DNA of 64,000 nucleotides, taken from NCBI GenBank assembly GCA_011037195.1, contig JAAEAF010002706.1:1-64000 (forward strand), given 5' to 3'. This document shows positions 44,621-55,114 of the stretch, piece by piece. A program made the position numbers and the translations under genes. The notes under the pieces are model-generated. The model did no database searches. It saw only the letters and a program-made list of their open reading frames with translations, and had not been told where the DNA came from. Source of the stretch: Triatoma infestans. Its lineage: Eukaryota; Arthropoda; Insecta; Hemiptera; Reduviidae. Position 1 is the first letter of the stretch. The number at the start of each line of letters is the position of its first letter.

Positions 44621-45070
44621 TCAAATTATATGGAGTTGGTTCAGCCTTGTTGGCTGAACTGCAGGGTAATCTAGAGGGGACTGCTATCTGCCGAGGAGGG
44701 TTTGGGTACGGAATATCCGCTTCATGTGAATGGCAGGGCAAAGTCCCGGCCTTGCCAGGAGGGTGTTGCAAAACCGTAGGCCATGGACAGGTTACCTGTC
44801 TAAGGTCGGGCCAGTGACCATTCTAGGCCTTTAAGTAGGAGACTTGTTCTCTCTACATAATGGTACCACGGGATCGTGAGTCAGCCCGGCAGAGCTTGCT
44901 CTGCACTCACGTACTGAGGAATTTTTCGTGGTGGTCGAAGTTAGTAGGGAGGGACATAGAGATTTTCCAAGCATTTCTTTTAGGTGAGCGAGAGTTGGTT
45001 TGGTTTGCCTTCGGGAACAGTTCCGCCTTCTCCCAATCTCTCACAAGAACATGCCGAGGTAGGTATGGTC
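44621..45070 (+). other. GC-richer segment following the tRNA-headed repeat, unassigned
   Basis: This stretch (TTGAGGCGGTAAATTT... to ...ACATGCCGAGGTAGGT) is clearly less AT-rich than its surroundings. It has no credible coding frame and contains short hairpins such as CAGAGCTTGCTCTG near 44892. It may be the rest of a long tRNA-headed element or a second insertion. I do not recognise it. Confidence 0.35.
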
Positions 45071-45114
45071 CCCCCACCTTTATATTTATATATATAGTCA
45101 ATAATGACTTAAAT

Positions 45115-45181
45115 AATGTCATTGAAAGACAATTTAAAATTGTTTTTTTGGTAAAGTTGTTATTTGCCTTTCAATGACATT
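45115..45181. repeat. short inverted repeat (14-bp perfect arms)
   Basis: AATGTCATTGAAAG at 45115-45128 and CTTTCAATGACATT at 45168-45181 enclose 39 bp of AT-rich sequence. Nearby direct repeats follow: TTTTACACTAATAGATAAAT-type sequence at 45191 and 45240, and CTTCTATAACCTTAAAACCT at 45301 and 45340. Confidence 0.85.
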
Positions 45182-45410
45182 ACACTAATATTTTACACTA
45201 ATAGATAAATACATACACAATTATTACATTTCACAATTATTTTACACTAATAGATAAATTTTAACCATAATTTGTATTCATTTTTTCTGTGATAGACAAA
45301 CTTCTATAACCTTAAAACCTCCCCTGCGATACACTTACTTCTATAACCTTAAAACCTCCCCACAAACAATCAACGAATGTCGTTTGTGATATAAAAATAT
45401 AGTTTAAGTC

Positions 45411-45560
45411 ACCTCTCTACACGAATTGATTGCAATCCTTACTTTGACGATGGATGAATATCTGAAACCGGTCAGAACCAATAAAATGAAGCATGTCATG
45501 ACGGATAAAATCATAGACAATAGAGTTATCTACAAATGTTGCGAAGAATATTCACATCTT
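45411..45560 (+). mobile_element. partial family Y element: inner arm plus tail
   Basis: CTCTCTACACGAATTG, TGACGATGGATGAATATCTG, AAACCGGTCAG and GACGGATAAAATCATAGACA match the right arm of the element at 2718-3020. A tail resembling its one-sided tail follows. No left arm is visible. The ribozyme-like core is changed (TTTGACGA and ATCTGAAA). Confidence 0.6.
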
Positions 45561-46461
45561 ATCCACGCAGCGAAATTTTGAGCTTAAAAGGATTCTTGAA
45601 ACTTTCCATCACCAAATATTTGAGAAGAAATATCGAAAAACACTTGACCTCTATATATTGTGGTACCACATTATGCTGTCTGCAAACATGCACACATCCA
45701 CATCGCCCATGACTGTTCGAATGTTGCCCTGATCTGGGTACGTCATTTTGGGTTCTAGGAGAATTAGCATGTGACAGGCTAGCCAAATTAGGCGTCTTTC
45801 TACCCTTTATTGGTCCTGAGCCTGCTGTTCGCATGCTTTTGGGCACATGTCTCTAAAACTTCCAGAGGCATGGACAACCTTCACAGCATTCATCTCTTAC
45901 GGATGAGCTCGGCAGAATGTTGTCGGCAGTATGAGAAGCTCATTGGGTCTCCAATTAGGGTTTCATGGCCTTTCACGGCATCTCTCACTCAGTCATCGGA
46001 TCGAATCCTTTGCTTCTGGTTTAAGGAGATATCTCTGCATGAGGTGGCTTATGTAGCCAGATCCCTTTTATAAAGACAGAAGAAGAAAACACTCCATCTA
46101 TTTCATTACAGATTGCCTAGGTTGTTACTTGTGAGAAATTAGATTCAGCACTTTTGGACAGAATAGGGTGACCGTGGAACAGCTTCGGCTATATTTCCCG
46201 TTAAGGTCCATAGTCCGATTTGTTCGGGCTGTTGTGAATCTTATGTGGTTTAGACTCGTCTGGATCCTTGTTCTAGATCCTGTTGTTGTTACAATTCTTT
46301 GAGAATAGCTAATGGGGACCAGAGAGGTTTTGGATAGCATAGGGTTTCGTAACCATTTCTTCTAATAGATAGATTAGTTAAATTCGCAATAAAATAGCAA
46401 CACATATCCCAACTCCTATTTTAATCAAAATGTATGGCAAAAGAAATTACGCAAAATTATT
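45561..46461. other. unassigned, higher GC; possible relic of a coding sequence
   Basis: The stretch 45640-46070 is GC-richer than its surroundings (e.g. TGATCTGGGTACGTCATTTT, CTCGGCAGAATGTTGTCGGC) with open frames on both strands, but no motif is convincing. Confidence 0.3.
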
Positions 46462-46590
46462 GGGAAGGGATTAGCTCAATGGTAGCACGTTGGACTCTCA
46501 CGCGGAGGTCCCGGGTTCAAAGTCCAACGTTTACCCCTTAGATTTTTTGCTTCCTAGGAGCCACACTTCCTACATTCACTGTTCGGTGAT
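46462..46590 (+). mobile_element. tRNA-headed repeat, family 2
   Basis: Head GGGATTAGCTCAATGGTAGC, GACTCTCACGCGGAGG, CCCGGGTTCAAAGTCC, then TTAGATTTTTTGCTTCCTAG and CTGTTCGGTGATGACAGTG. It matches the copy at 44390 for more than 60 bp in the head and again in the body. The B-box-like GGTTCAAAGTCC is better preserved here. It sits about 2 kb from the 44390 copy in the same orientation. Confidence 0.75.
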
Positions 46591-46714
46591 GACAGTGTAC
46601 AAATATTCAAATATTTTGAACAAATTCTGCAGACAGCTGGATTCGTTGAAAAGTTATGGTTTTACTGAACCATAGACTCCCGCATATGCCTTGCGCTGGC
46701 CCTTTTATTTAAAG

Positions 46715-46935
46715 TATATTCTAAAGCATTGCATGAATTCCAGATTTTAAGAAAATCAGGTTAACCGGAAGAGAGCATTTACAGAATAATTTTTGAGAAT
46801 TAGGAATTTTTTCAGAAACTGCTGCAATGATTTTCTTTAAACTTGGAAATGCTGAGCCTGAACCTACTACCACTTCTATTTGAATGATTTTTTCAATGAA
46901 AACTTATTTTTAGCGGGAGTTCCGGGCATCCTACC
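46715..46935 (+). repeat. dispersed repeat DR, single module
   Basis: AAGAAAATCAGGTTAACCGG, AAACTGCTGCAATGATTTTC and CACTTCTATTTGAATGATT. Confidence 0.6.
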
Positions 46936-47094
46936 TTTTTTTTTAATGATTTGTCATTCTTTTTTATATATATTGAATAATTATCTTAATATGTGTCAAT
47001 AAAATGAACTTTTAGATTGGGGGCAGAGAACAGCTTCATCATAGAGGTGAGTTCATATACTAAAGACTTGCCCGATGAGTCATACTATGATTTT

Positions 47095-47124
47095 ATACAT
47101 ATATATATATATATAATATATATA

Positions 47125-47160
<36 letters not shown>
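47095..47160 (+). repeat. compound microsatellite (TA)n(CA)n
   Basis: An ATATAT run of about 30 bp is followed by about 16 CA units. No dispersed-repeat head is recognised next to it. Confidence 0.95.
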
Positions 47161-47161
<1 letters not shown>

Positions 47162-47814
47162 CGGCACAACATGTTACGTAAGCAGCCGGTCTTTGAAATT
47201 CTTAGTGGTTTTTAATGTTTTGTGTGAGAGGGAGAGTGGAGTGGGAATGCCTTTCTACCGGTCATTGCTTGTAACGTCACCACAGGGTGGGAGTAACTGC
47301 CGGTTGGCTCTGTTTTCTTGACAACCCCCTTTTTATATTCACCCAGTTTAGTTACTCTGTGGAGTGTCTGCAGTGCACTTAAAATATTATTTGTGTACTT
47401 TAAAAACATCCAACTAACCAAGTTTCCTATTTTTTAGTTTCTTGTTAACTAGACAAGAGAATAATGGTCTTCAAACTGTGATATTATTATGGGCTGTTTC
47501 ATAAACACAAAAAAAAAGAAGGTTTTAACATGTTAATAACAAAAGTGTGTTTAGTGTAGCCAATAAATATGTTCATAAGTGTTCTTGTTGTACAATATTT
47601 GTGCTGTTTAAAAGAAAATACTGCTTCAAGATTTATTGTAAATTTGATAAAGAATAATTAATCAGATGACAAATGACAGGACCAGATCAGATAAGCGTGT
47701 AAGTTAATCACTTAGAACTAAAAACAATTAATATTAGAATTACCATAGAATCTAGGCCACCATAGGAAATACATGCATTTGAACGCTAATGATCAAATTA
47801 TACATTAAATTTAA

Positions 47815-48460
47815 AAAAAATCTGGTGCGAACACGATTTTGTCTTACTGCACTAATTGACCGAATTTCTTGGAACTTACCAGTTTTACCAACTATTTTCT
47901 TGTGTTCACTGTTATATCAATGGTAGAACCTAAACTTAATAAAACAATTTTTGATAGATCTCTGTAGGTATATTTAGTATAGGAGGTTTAATAAAACCCG
48001 TTGGTGTTTCCATTGAGAAAATCGTAAAAAAATTGTTCAGAAAAGTCGCACTTCTGCGGCCAAACGACTTTTTCTTCAAACCCGGAAATTTGGCAACACA
48101 TTGAATTGAATTGTAATTAATATTCAAGACGATAACATCGTATAATAAAATAAGGTAGCACTTAAGAAGAAAGCGTAAGCTCCACACCCAAAGCTAACTC
48201 TTAAATGAATTTTCTCTGAAAAATTGTATCTTCAGATCAATGTTGCAGCTCTCTATACGTTTAGTTGAGATACCAAGTTTAAAGATCGTTCAATCTTTTT
48301 TCGATAAAATCGCAAGAAAACTAAAAAAAAATCCTTCATTAAAGTGGTACTTCCGGCTAAAGAATTTTGACAGATAATTTCCTATCGATTCCCACGATGA
48401 TATCCGAATGAATTTCAAGTTTGAACTTCTGTTTTTTTCCCCTTTATGAGCTAGGCTGTT
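47815..48460 (-). repeat. dispersed repeat DR, minus strand
   Basis: AAAAATCTGGTGCGAACACG (reversed tail), CGCACTTCTGCGGCCAAACG, AAATGAATTTTCTCTGAAAA, GGTACTTCCGGCTAAAGAAT. The head is missing. Confidence 0.65.
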
Positions 48461-48959
48461 CGAATATTTAGAAAAGAATGATTAGAATCTAGAATTAGAC
48501 ATAGATCATAGTTCTTGGAAATGTATGGTTTTGTATAGTAATGAAGAAATTGTACGATAAATTTAAAGAAATGAAAATTGTGGTGATGACTCACCCGACT
48601 TTCTCTTATTACATTTCACATGGTACAAAGACAAGTTTTTATATAGTAAGTACGTATACGAAATTTAAAGAAAATCAATGGAGCCATTTTCGAGGAAACA
48701 GCGAAAAACTGGGGAAAAAAAAATTCTCTTACTTTGGACGAATTTTTATCGAATTCGTCAGCCTGAATATAATAATTCTGTCACTTTTACTTAAGAATAT
48801 TTTCCTGGAAAAATAGTTTTTTGGGAGATTCTGCGGGAGAGATGATCATAGGCTTCCCTCTGAAGTGTGATTTCAAAATATAGTGCAGTTCTACTTCACT
48901 AACTTATAATTAAGTGGATTAAACACTATATTTGAAGAAAATCGTTCGGTAGCTGGTTG

Positions 48960-49540
48960 GATCGTCGCTGGATATCTAGGGTAGTATCTGTAATGGTTCT
49001 AACAGTAGTGGAGCTAGTAGCATGGCTAGCAAGGTGAACTTTCAAGGTTGATGTAGTAACTGATGTTTACTATTTAAGGTAAAGTTGAAGACTGGCCTCT
49101 TCAAAGTAAATTTGCCACATCTGTCTCAGATGGTCAACTTATATTCACTTTGTATTACCACTAAAAAGAGACAGTTTCGAGAGAGAGATTGGCTGTCGTG
49201 GTTAAAGCCATTCACTAATTCATTTGCAGTTGGCGTGACGGAGAATGTAATGCGTAGTTGAAGTGCACTTGGTAGTGGGTGGTGGCGCCTTGTTGCGGTT
49301 GCTAATGAATCTAACCAAGTCCAACTTTCCGGTGGTGAATTTACTGGCTACTGATAATATTACATCATCCCTCATAGCTGCCTTATTTTCCTCACTCTGA
49401 CGTTTCTGAAGTATTTTTCTCCATCCACAGCTTGTGGGGTCATCAGGTTTGTATACACATACCGGACGTTTACTTTTTAAGTTTCTGCCAAACTACACAG
49501 ACCTATTCTATCATATCCATTTGATCTACAATGGTGAGAC
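48960..49540. other. unassigned, moderate GC
   Basis: CTGGTTGGATCGTCGCTGG to GTATTTTTCTCCATCCACAG. No repeat or gene recognised. Confidence 0.3.
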
Positions 49541-50160
49541 AGGAACTTTAAGCATATATCTCTACAGTTTTCTAGATTTCCAAGAAAATAGCCTTAACGA
49601 TTTCCTTTACATAGCTGTACACATAAAAACATCACTATTATTTAAAATATTTTTCTAGGGAAAATTTTATTGAGATTTTCTCAAAAAAGGCCTTCGCGAT
49701 TTTCTTTAAACTAGGTATATTGACTATACAAACAAAGAGCTCCAACTTTTTATTTGAAACATTTCTCGGAAAAATTCCCGTAAAGGGTTTGGGGGATAGA
49801 GGTTATGATTTCTACGTAAATGCAATAATATTAATATACAATTCTATCATTCGTATATTATTAATCAGAATTAAATGTTTTGGTTACATTGCGGGTTTGA
49901 ATAAAGCCAGTTGACTGGAATCGTGACTCTGCCGTAACAGATTTTCTGTTTTCCGCGATTTGCTCAATAAAAACGTCTATACGTTCGTTAAATTTTGTAT
50001 ACTAACCTATACATAGAGAAACCTATCGCTTTGGTTTGAAAGTTTTTTTAGAAAAAGTTAATTTAAAGGAGTTCTGGAGAAAATATGTGAGGTTTTATGC
50101 TTTCATCGAAAAATTCGCTTTATAAAGTTTCGATTCTCCCATCCATGTAAATTGAAGGCA
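49540..50160 (+). repeat. dispersed repeat DR, diverged modules
   Basis: TTCCAAGAAAATAGCC, CACTATTATTTAAAATATT, GATTTTCTTTAAACTAGGTA, AACTTTTTATTTGAAACA, GACTGGAATCGTGACTCT. Confidence 0.55.
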
Positions 50161-50179
50161 ACTAAACACATAGTAAGAA

Positions 50180-50880
50180 TTATAATATGTTTGAAGTGAA
50201 TAACTCAGCTACAACTATGAAACTTGCAATAAGAGAATGTCGGGTGAAGAAATATGTATTTTTAAGGTTTTAGAATGCCAAAGAAAACCATTTTAAAAGA
50301 ATTTTCTGATACGGCAAACCGTGTTTATTACCAGTTTTCTCTGAAGTAACAATGAACAAAGTCAGTTTGGCCCTGGTCCCATAGCGAACATATTCTTCAA
50401 AAAGCGAGAACACAGATATCAATGCGAAATGATGCCGATTACGATGCAAAACCAGAGTAGCAAATTGCGATGCAACATGTTTTCTTTATTGTATAAAATA
50501 GAAAAAAATAACTTGTTTTCTTTGATTTTGCATATTCATAAAGATTACGTCATTAATTCAGAAATCAGTTCGACTATAATGGAAATTATTTGAAAGTGAT
50601 TCGCTCAAAATTATATATCACTTTTACTTTATTACTTTAATTAATTATTCCAAGTTTATATTTATTAATCTAATTATTTATGGAAAAAAGTTGGGACTAT
50701 AAATTTTTTAGAAAGAAAGTTTTATTTATAGTCTTGATGCAATTCTTTATTTATTAATTTCATTTACCCCCAGTTTTTGCTTTCTTTTATAAGTAAAATT
50801 ATATTTTCTCTTTCTACAATCGTATTTAATTGGTTTTTAATTTTAAAAAAATTATGATATAATAATTTAAAAAAATTTGA
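50180..50880. other. no recognised feature
   Basis: Very AT-rich from about 50520 onward. It ends where the family 2 repeat copy starts. Confidence 0.4.
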
Positions 50881-51185
50881 TAAGGCTGGTGCAAATACTG
50901 AGAATGTATTTTAAGTCAATTCAAATACTCCCTCTCTTTATAATCGTTCCGTTTGGTATAACCTCAAATCCGCAGTACTGGAATTTGTTTTCGCGTATTG
51001 CCGCTAGATGTCGGGTTAATTAGAGTTGAATTATGTTACGTTCACACACTAGTGAGAGAAAGTAGTGTGTAACTCACTAGTGGGAAAAAGTAGAACTATA
51101 GCCACTGATTTTACTGGGAATAAATAATTGTAACATTATTCAAGTGTTGTAGAAAAAATATTTTTAGTACTTTGGAGCTGCAGTG
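50881..51185 (+). repeat. dispersed repeat, family 2, copy 2
   Basis: Second copy of the element at 22441-22735, same orientation. The CCGCTAGATGTCGGG and ACACACTAGTGAGAGAAAGT blocks are identical. It lies between AT-rich unique sequence and a dispersed-repeat fragment. Confidence 0.82.
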
Positions 51186-51294
51186 AAGTTACATTCACCT
51201 ATATTCTAAGAATCAACAGGTTAAGTCTTCACTTCATTGTAAACTTTACCTTCAAAGTACTACTTAGTAAAATTTATGGTTCTATAACCATAAT

Positions 51295-51480
51295 ATTAAG
51301 AAATATACAAGCTTTCATTGCTAGAATACCAAATTTGAAGTAAAGAGGTTAACCAGAAGTACTTTTCTTTAAACTTGGAATATTAATTGACATATCATTT
51401 TTATTTGAAACATTTTTCCGGAAAATCTATTTTAGGGGTGTTCATGGGGGTGGGGACCTTAGGTTAGGTTTAAATTTAAC
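51295..51480 (+). repeat. dispersed repeat DR, single module
   Basis: ATACCAAATTTGAAGTAAAG, AGGTTAACCAGAAGTAC, TTTTTATTTGAAACATTTTT at 51400. Confidence 0.55.
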
Positions 51481-52179
51481 TACCGCTACAAGCTTTATTT
51501 GTTGAGACAGAAAGCGCTACCATACAATTCAGATGTAGTAAAAGTTTGTAAATATTGTAGCTTTAAAGAAAAGTTGTAAATTATTTGAAATCCATTATCC
51601 AAACTTCTGACCTCATTAAAAGTAAAAAGAAGGTATGAGGAAAAGAAAAAGTGCAAACAAAACGTGAAAATACACACACAACGTGAAAATTAATTACACA
51701 ACAAATGGAATCTTATCAGTTTTGCTAGATAAAGTAACACTATAAAGGAAGTATAGTGGAATATATAACAAACATGTAATATTAAATATTATAGGGAAAT
51801 AAAATTGGAAAAAATATGATAGCTTCATTTTGTTGAAGGCAATAAAAAATGGTAGCCTAAATAGTTAAAAATTTCCAATTAAGTAATTAAATAGAACTAT
51901 AAATGTTGTTTTTGCTTTCTTGGCCAGCTTTGCAAAAGGAATGCTTGTTTTATGACTTAATATTTTTAAGTAATTCAAATATTGTTTTATTAAACGCTAA
52001 TATTTAAATAAAAATTAAATCTATTGAGACATTTAATCATGGAAATTATAGAACTTGTTAGTAGTAGTGGTGGGGGGATGCAGGCTGCTTCTCAGCAAAT
52101 AGTAGGTAGTGAAAGTCATTCTATCAGTGCCTCTATCAGCAACACTTGAAATTTAACCTAACAGACATCCTAGTACGCC

Positions 52180-52760
52180 GCCGTAAAATCAGTTTTTCAA
52201 TAAAATCAAGTTATTATTCAGATTTTAAAGAAGATCGATTTATGTATATGGCAGAAACGTACGTTACACAGAACTGACCTTTAGAGGAAAACTTACCTCT
52301 AAAACCTCCGATTAGTTATTTTCGTGAATAAATGGCATACGAAGTTTGAAGAAAATTATGGAAAACTGAAATAAATAAATAAATCATTAAAGTTACGCGT
52401 CTGATTAATGGATTTTGACTAAAACTTTATTGTCAGTTGCATCAGTGATTTATAAACGGAATATCAGTTGAAGCTTCCTGCAATTTTTCGTATTTGAGAT
52501 CTTTTAATATTTTGTTCAAACAGACCCAGATAGTGAGAGAAAAAACTTTTTTTTCATCAAGTTCGAGCTTCCAATGATAAATTGTTTACGAGATATTTTA
52601 TTCGCTCACTCACAAACATACATACATACATACATACAGACAGACAGATCATTCGCTAAAACAAAATTTTACTTACTTAGAGAATCTCAAACAATCCAAT
52701 TTTGGGATAAACTTAATTTTTAAAAATTTGACAAGATCGCAGTATTTCGAGGAATCAATA
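52180..52760 (-). repeat. dispersed repeat DR, minus strand, diverged
   Basis: GAAGAAAATTATGGAAAACTG, GTCTGATTAATGGATTTTG, AAGCTTCCTGCAATTTTTCG, an (ACAT)n(ACAG)n tract at 52613-52650 in the microsatellite position, and a worn head. The family Z fold-back follows directly. Confidence 0.6.
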
Positions 52761-52765
52761 AAAAT

Positions 52766-53111
52766 GTTGTAAAATAGATGTTGAGGTTCGGTCAAAAAAA
52801 AAAAAAAAAAACTCTTTTTAAATTTTCACCGATTTTCGGCAAATTTATTGCCTTGTTCAGGGTAAAATTTTCTCGTTAGAATTTCTTATAAAAAACTTGT
52901 GGTATACCATCACCAAGTGTCGCTTGGCTTGTCACAACACTTGGTGATGGTATATCACAAATAAAACTGGAGTTTTTTTTTAAGAAATTTTTACCCCAAA
53001 GAAGGCAATAAATTTGCCGAAACATCGGTGAAAATTTAAAAAGAGTTTTTTTTTGTGACCGAACCTCAACATCTATTTTACAACATCGAATACAGCGGTC
53101 GTAGCGAACAC
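52766..53111 (+). mobile_element. fold-back element, family Z (same architecture as X and Y), 12-bp TSD
   Basis: Inverted arms 52766 to about 52926 and about 52931 to 53086 start and end with TGTTGTAAAATAGATGTTGA and include a TTTTTAAATTTTCACCGAT block. They enclose an apex at CACTTGGTGATGGTAT-type sequences. A 25-nt tail (53087-53111) follows the right arm. Imperfect 12-bp repeats flank it: ATCAATAAAAAT (52754-52765) and ATTAATAAAAAT (53112-53123), one mismatch. Arms contain GGCAATAAATTTGCC followed by GAAA, a possible third version of the CTGANGA-hairpin-GAAA motif, but CTGANGA is mutated in both arms. Confidence 0.78.
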
Positions 53112-53484
53112 ATTAATAAAAATATACTTAATGTATATTGCCCTTGGTAATAATTTTATTATGCACCCCTATAATAAGATCAATATTTGATCTATAATCA
53201 TTTAACTATATATAATATCTTAAACGTCTTTTGAATGTGCAGTGAAGAGATCAAAGTGTTATACCGACAGAATTACTAGACTGTTGTCCCCACTTAACTC
53301 ATGCCACTACTCACTCATCCTTAATGTTGGTTGAATAACAAATAGTTATACGTCCAAGTTCATTTAATCATTTTAATTATTTACATTTATTCAGTGCATG
53401 TATACACTCTACAGTTATCATTACAAAGAACATACCTCGTATTTATTGATTATTCATTCCTCACTACTACGCAAAAAAAACTCC

Positions 53485-53769
53485 GCTTAGTAAGAGGAAG
53501 TATCATTATGATGTCATATTTTCGATATCTCGTGTTCACCGGATATAGACATTTTGAGGTCCTCTGAGTCAGAAAAAGTGGTTTTGTGAAATACCCTTTA
53601 AAATGCTTTTGGGATTATTTAATTTGCCTATCTACAGTCAGATGATATTAAGGGTTTAATTTGTGCGTCCCGTCTTGCACTCCATGTCTCCCTGGGGGGC
53701 GCCCTACAGTTTGGAAAATATTGCTCTATAAGAATGTAAAAAAAATATTTTTAGCGAATGGTGTGTGCG
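53485..53769 (+). repeat. dispersed repeat DR head, split by mariner
   Basis: TTAGTAAGAGGAAGTATC, TCGTGTTCACCGGATATAGA, GAGGTCCTCTGAGTCAG and, after about 140 bp of foreign sequence (53590-53735), TTTTTAGCGAATGGTGTG. Mariner starts three bases later. Beyond mariner only the microsatellite continues. Confidence 0.72.
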
Positions 53770-53771
53770 TA

Positions 53772-53805
53772 CGAGGTGTGTAAATTACGTAATGAGACTG
53801 ATTTT
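53772..53805 (+). repeat. mariner left terminal inverted repeat
   Basis: Begins CGAGGTGTGTAAATTA directly after the TA at 53770-53771 and is matched by the reverse complement of 55011-55044 with one visible mismatch. It is the expected transposase binding site at the 3' side of the minus-strand gene. Confidence 0.93.
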
Positions 53806-53874
53806 TTATCTTTTTTTTATTCAAATAAAATTACAATTCAACATTGTCCCCTTCAAAGTAACTACCTTGGGAAG

Positions 53875-53961
53875 TCACACAACGTGAAGACGATTCTTCC
53901 ATTCGTCATAGCAGTGCTGGAACTCGGATACTGGAATAGACTTCAGTTGGTCGGTTACGGC
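53875..53961 (-). pseudogene. out-of-frame remnant of the mariner transposase C-terminus
   Basis: In a different minus-strand frame from the main transposase, this stretch reads AVTDQLKSIPVSEF followed by QHCYDEWKNRLHVV and a stop. That is the usual mariner C-terminal segment with the conserved YDEW-K-R region. About a dozen residues normally present between PKLKNH and this segment are missing, consistent with a small internal deletion that also shifted the frame. A second lesion just before the stop cuts off the final residues: sequence resembling the normal end (VTLKG) continues past the stop. Confidence 0.8.
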
Positions 53962-54853
53962 TGTGATTTTTCAATTTGGGGAACAAAAAAAAGTCACATG
54001 GACTCAAGTCGGGTGAATAAGGAGGCTGAGGAGCCACAGGAATGTTATTACTGGCCAAATACTCATTAATAGAAATCGCGGTGTGACACGGAGCATTGTC
54101 GTGATGCAACACCCACTTGTTTTTGATGTTTGGTCTCACACGCATGACTCTTTTTCGAAGTCTCTCAAGAACTTCTCGGTAAAAATGTTGGTTTACCATT
54201 TGGCATTGAGGCACAAATTCTTTGTGAACGATTCCTTGGCTATCAAAAAAGCAAATCAGCATGCATTTGATTTTTGACTTGCTCATTCTTGTTTTTTTTG
54301 GCCTTGGAGAGGTTGAAGTGTGCCACTGCATGCTCTGACGCTTAGTTTCTGGGTCATACTCAAACACCCAAGACTCGTCTCCTGTAATAACACGTTCCAA
54401 AAAATTGGGATCGTTTTCAATTGCTCCCAAAAAGTCAAGGCTCCTTTCCTTTCTGATGTCTTTTTGCTCTTGTGAAAGATTTTTCGGAACCATTTTTGCA
54501 CAAATTTTTCTCATCCCCAATTCATTAGTCAAAATTTGATGAACGGTTGTGTGAGTCAAATTCAACTCTTCGCCGATCATTCGGACTGTCAAACGACGAT
54601 CTGAACGCACGAGATCGCGGATTCTGCCAACATTTTCGTCGGTTCTTGAAGATGAAGGCCTTCCGCTGCGAGGCTCGTCTTCAATTGATTCCCTTCCTTC
54701 TGCAAACGACTTAAACCACCTAAAAACCTGTGCTCTCGACAAAACATTGTCTCCATAGGCCTGGCACAGTTTTTCAAACGTTTCCGTTGCACTGTGCCCA
54801 AGTCTGAAGCAAAACCTGATAGCACAACGTTGCTCGTAATTGATGTCACTCAT
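53906..54853 (-). CDS. mariner transposase, 315 aa, C-terminus lost by a frame-changing deletion
   Basis: This DDE/D transposase would act in the nucleus, binding the element's TIRs and moving it by cut and paste into TA sites. The chosen start is the ATG giving MSDINYEQRCAIRF, as expected for the family. Residues about 1-110 form the paired helix-turn-helix DNA-binding region (ATETFEKLCQAYG, then RMIGEELNLTHTTVHQIL). The catalytic domain has the three acidic positions: TGDESWVF (first D, near residue 158), HHDNAPCH (second D, near 250) and SPDLSPCDFFLF (third D, in PCD, near 285). Counting HHD-N to PCD gives 34 intervening residues, the D34D signature of mariner. After FFLFPKLKNH the frame changes and the protein ends in about 20 unrelated residues. 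The family is usually about 340-350 aa. The expected C-terminal end survives in another frame (53875-53961). The catalytic triad is intact, but activity is doubtful. Confidence 0.93.
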   Translation of the reverse strand: MSDINYEQRCAIRFCFRLGHSATETFEKLCQAYGDNVLSRAQVFRWFKSFAEGRESIEDEPRSGRPSSSRTDENVGRIRDLVRSDRRLTVRMIGEELNLTHTTVHQILTNELGMRKICAKMVPKNLSQEQKDIRKERSLDFLGAIENDPNFLERVITGDESWVFEYDPETKRQSMQWHTSTSPRPKKTRMSKSKIKCMLICFFDSQGIVHKEFVPQCQMVNQHFYREVLERLRKRVMRVRPNIKNKWVLHHDNAPCHTAISINEYLASNNIPVAPQPPYSPDLSPCDFFLFPKLKNHSRNRPTEVYSSIRVPALL

Positions 54854-55010
54854 TTTTAAAACGCACTGAAAAAACCTTGCTCACAAAAAAAGTCACTACG
54901 GACAGTGCAACAACTCTAGCATTTTCAAATTTGCACTGGACGTGTATCAGATGTTTACTTGCCCTACCACGCATGCGCCGCGTCTCCAGTGTTGCCAGAT
55001 CGAACACTAG

Positions 55011-55044
55011 AAAATCAGTCTCATTACTTAATTTACACACCTCG
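55011..55044 (-). repeat. mariner right terminal inverted repeat
   Basis: Reverse-complement partner of the left repeat. It ends ACACACCTCG and is followed by TA (55045-55046) and then a long GT microsatellite. It lies about 160-190 bp upstream of the transposase start codon. Confidence 0.93.
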
Positions 55045-55048
55045 TATG

Positions 55049-55112
<64 letters not shown>
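55049..55112 (+). repeat. compound microsatellite (GT)n(GA)n
   Basis: About 22 GT units run directly into about 9 GA units. It abuts the right end of mariner and is the continuation of the microsatellite into which mariner inserted (GT-rich sequence also precedes the left end at 53760-53769). Confidence 0.97.
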
Positions 55113-55114
55113 AT

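Larger units (their letters stand above)
53772..55044 (-). mobile_element. mariner (Tc1/mariner superfamily) DNA transposon, nearly full length
   Basis: This is a 1273-bp element bounded by terminal inverted repeats of about 33 bp that start CGAGGTGTGTAAATTA at both ends. I see one mismatch (position 17 inward, C at the left end, A at the right) before they continue GTAATGAGACTGATTTT. It is flanked by the TA duplication expected for the superfamily (53770-53771 and 55045-55046). The length is normal for mariner (about 1.3 kb). It sits in the GT-rich microsatellite just after the TTTTTAGCGAATGG motif of a dispersed-repeat copy, so it is younger than that repeat. The encoded transposase lies on the minus strand and is damaged at its C-terminal end, so this copy is probably not autonomous. 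The near-identical TIRs suggest a fairly recent insertion. Confidence 0.96.
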
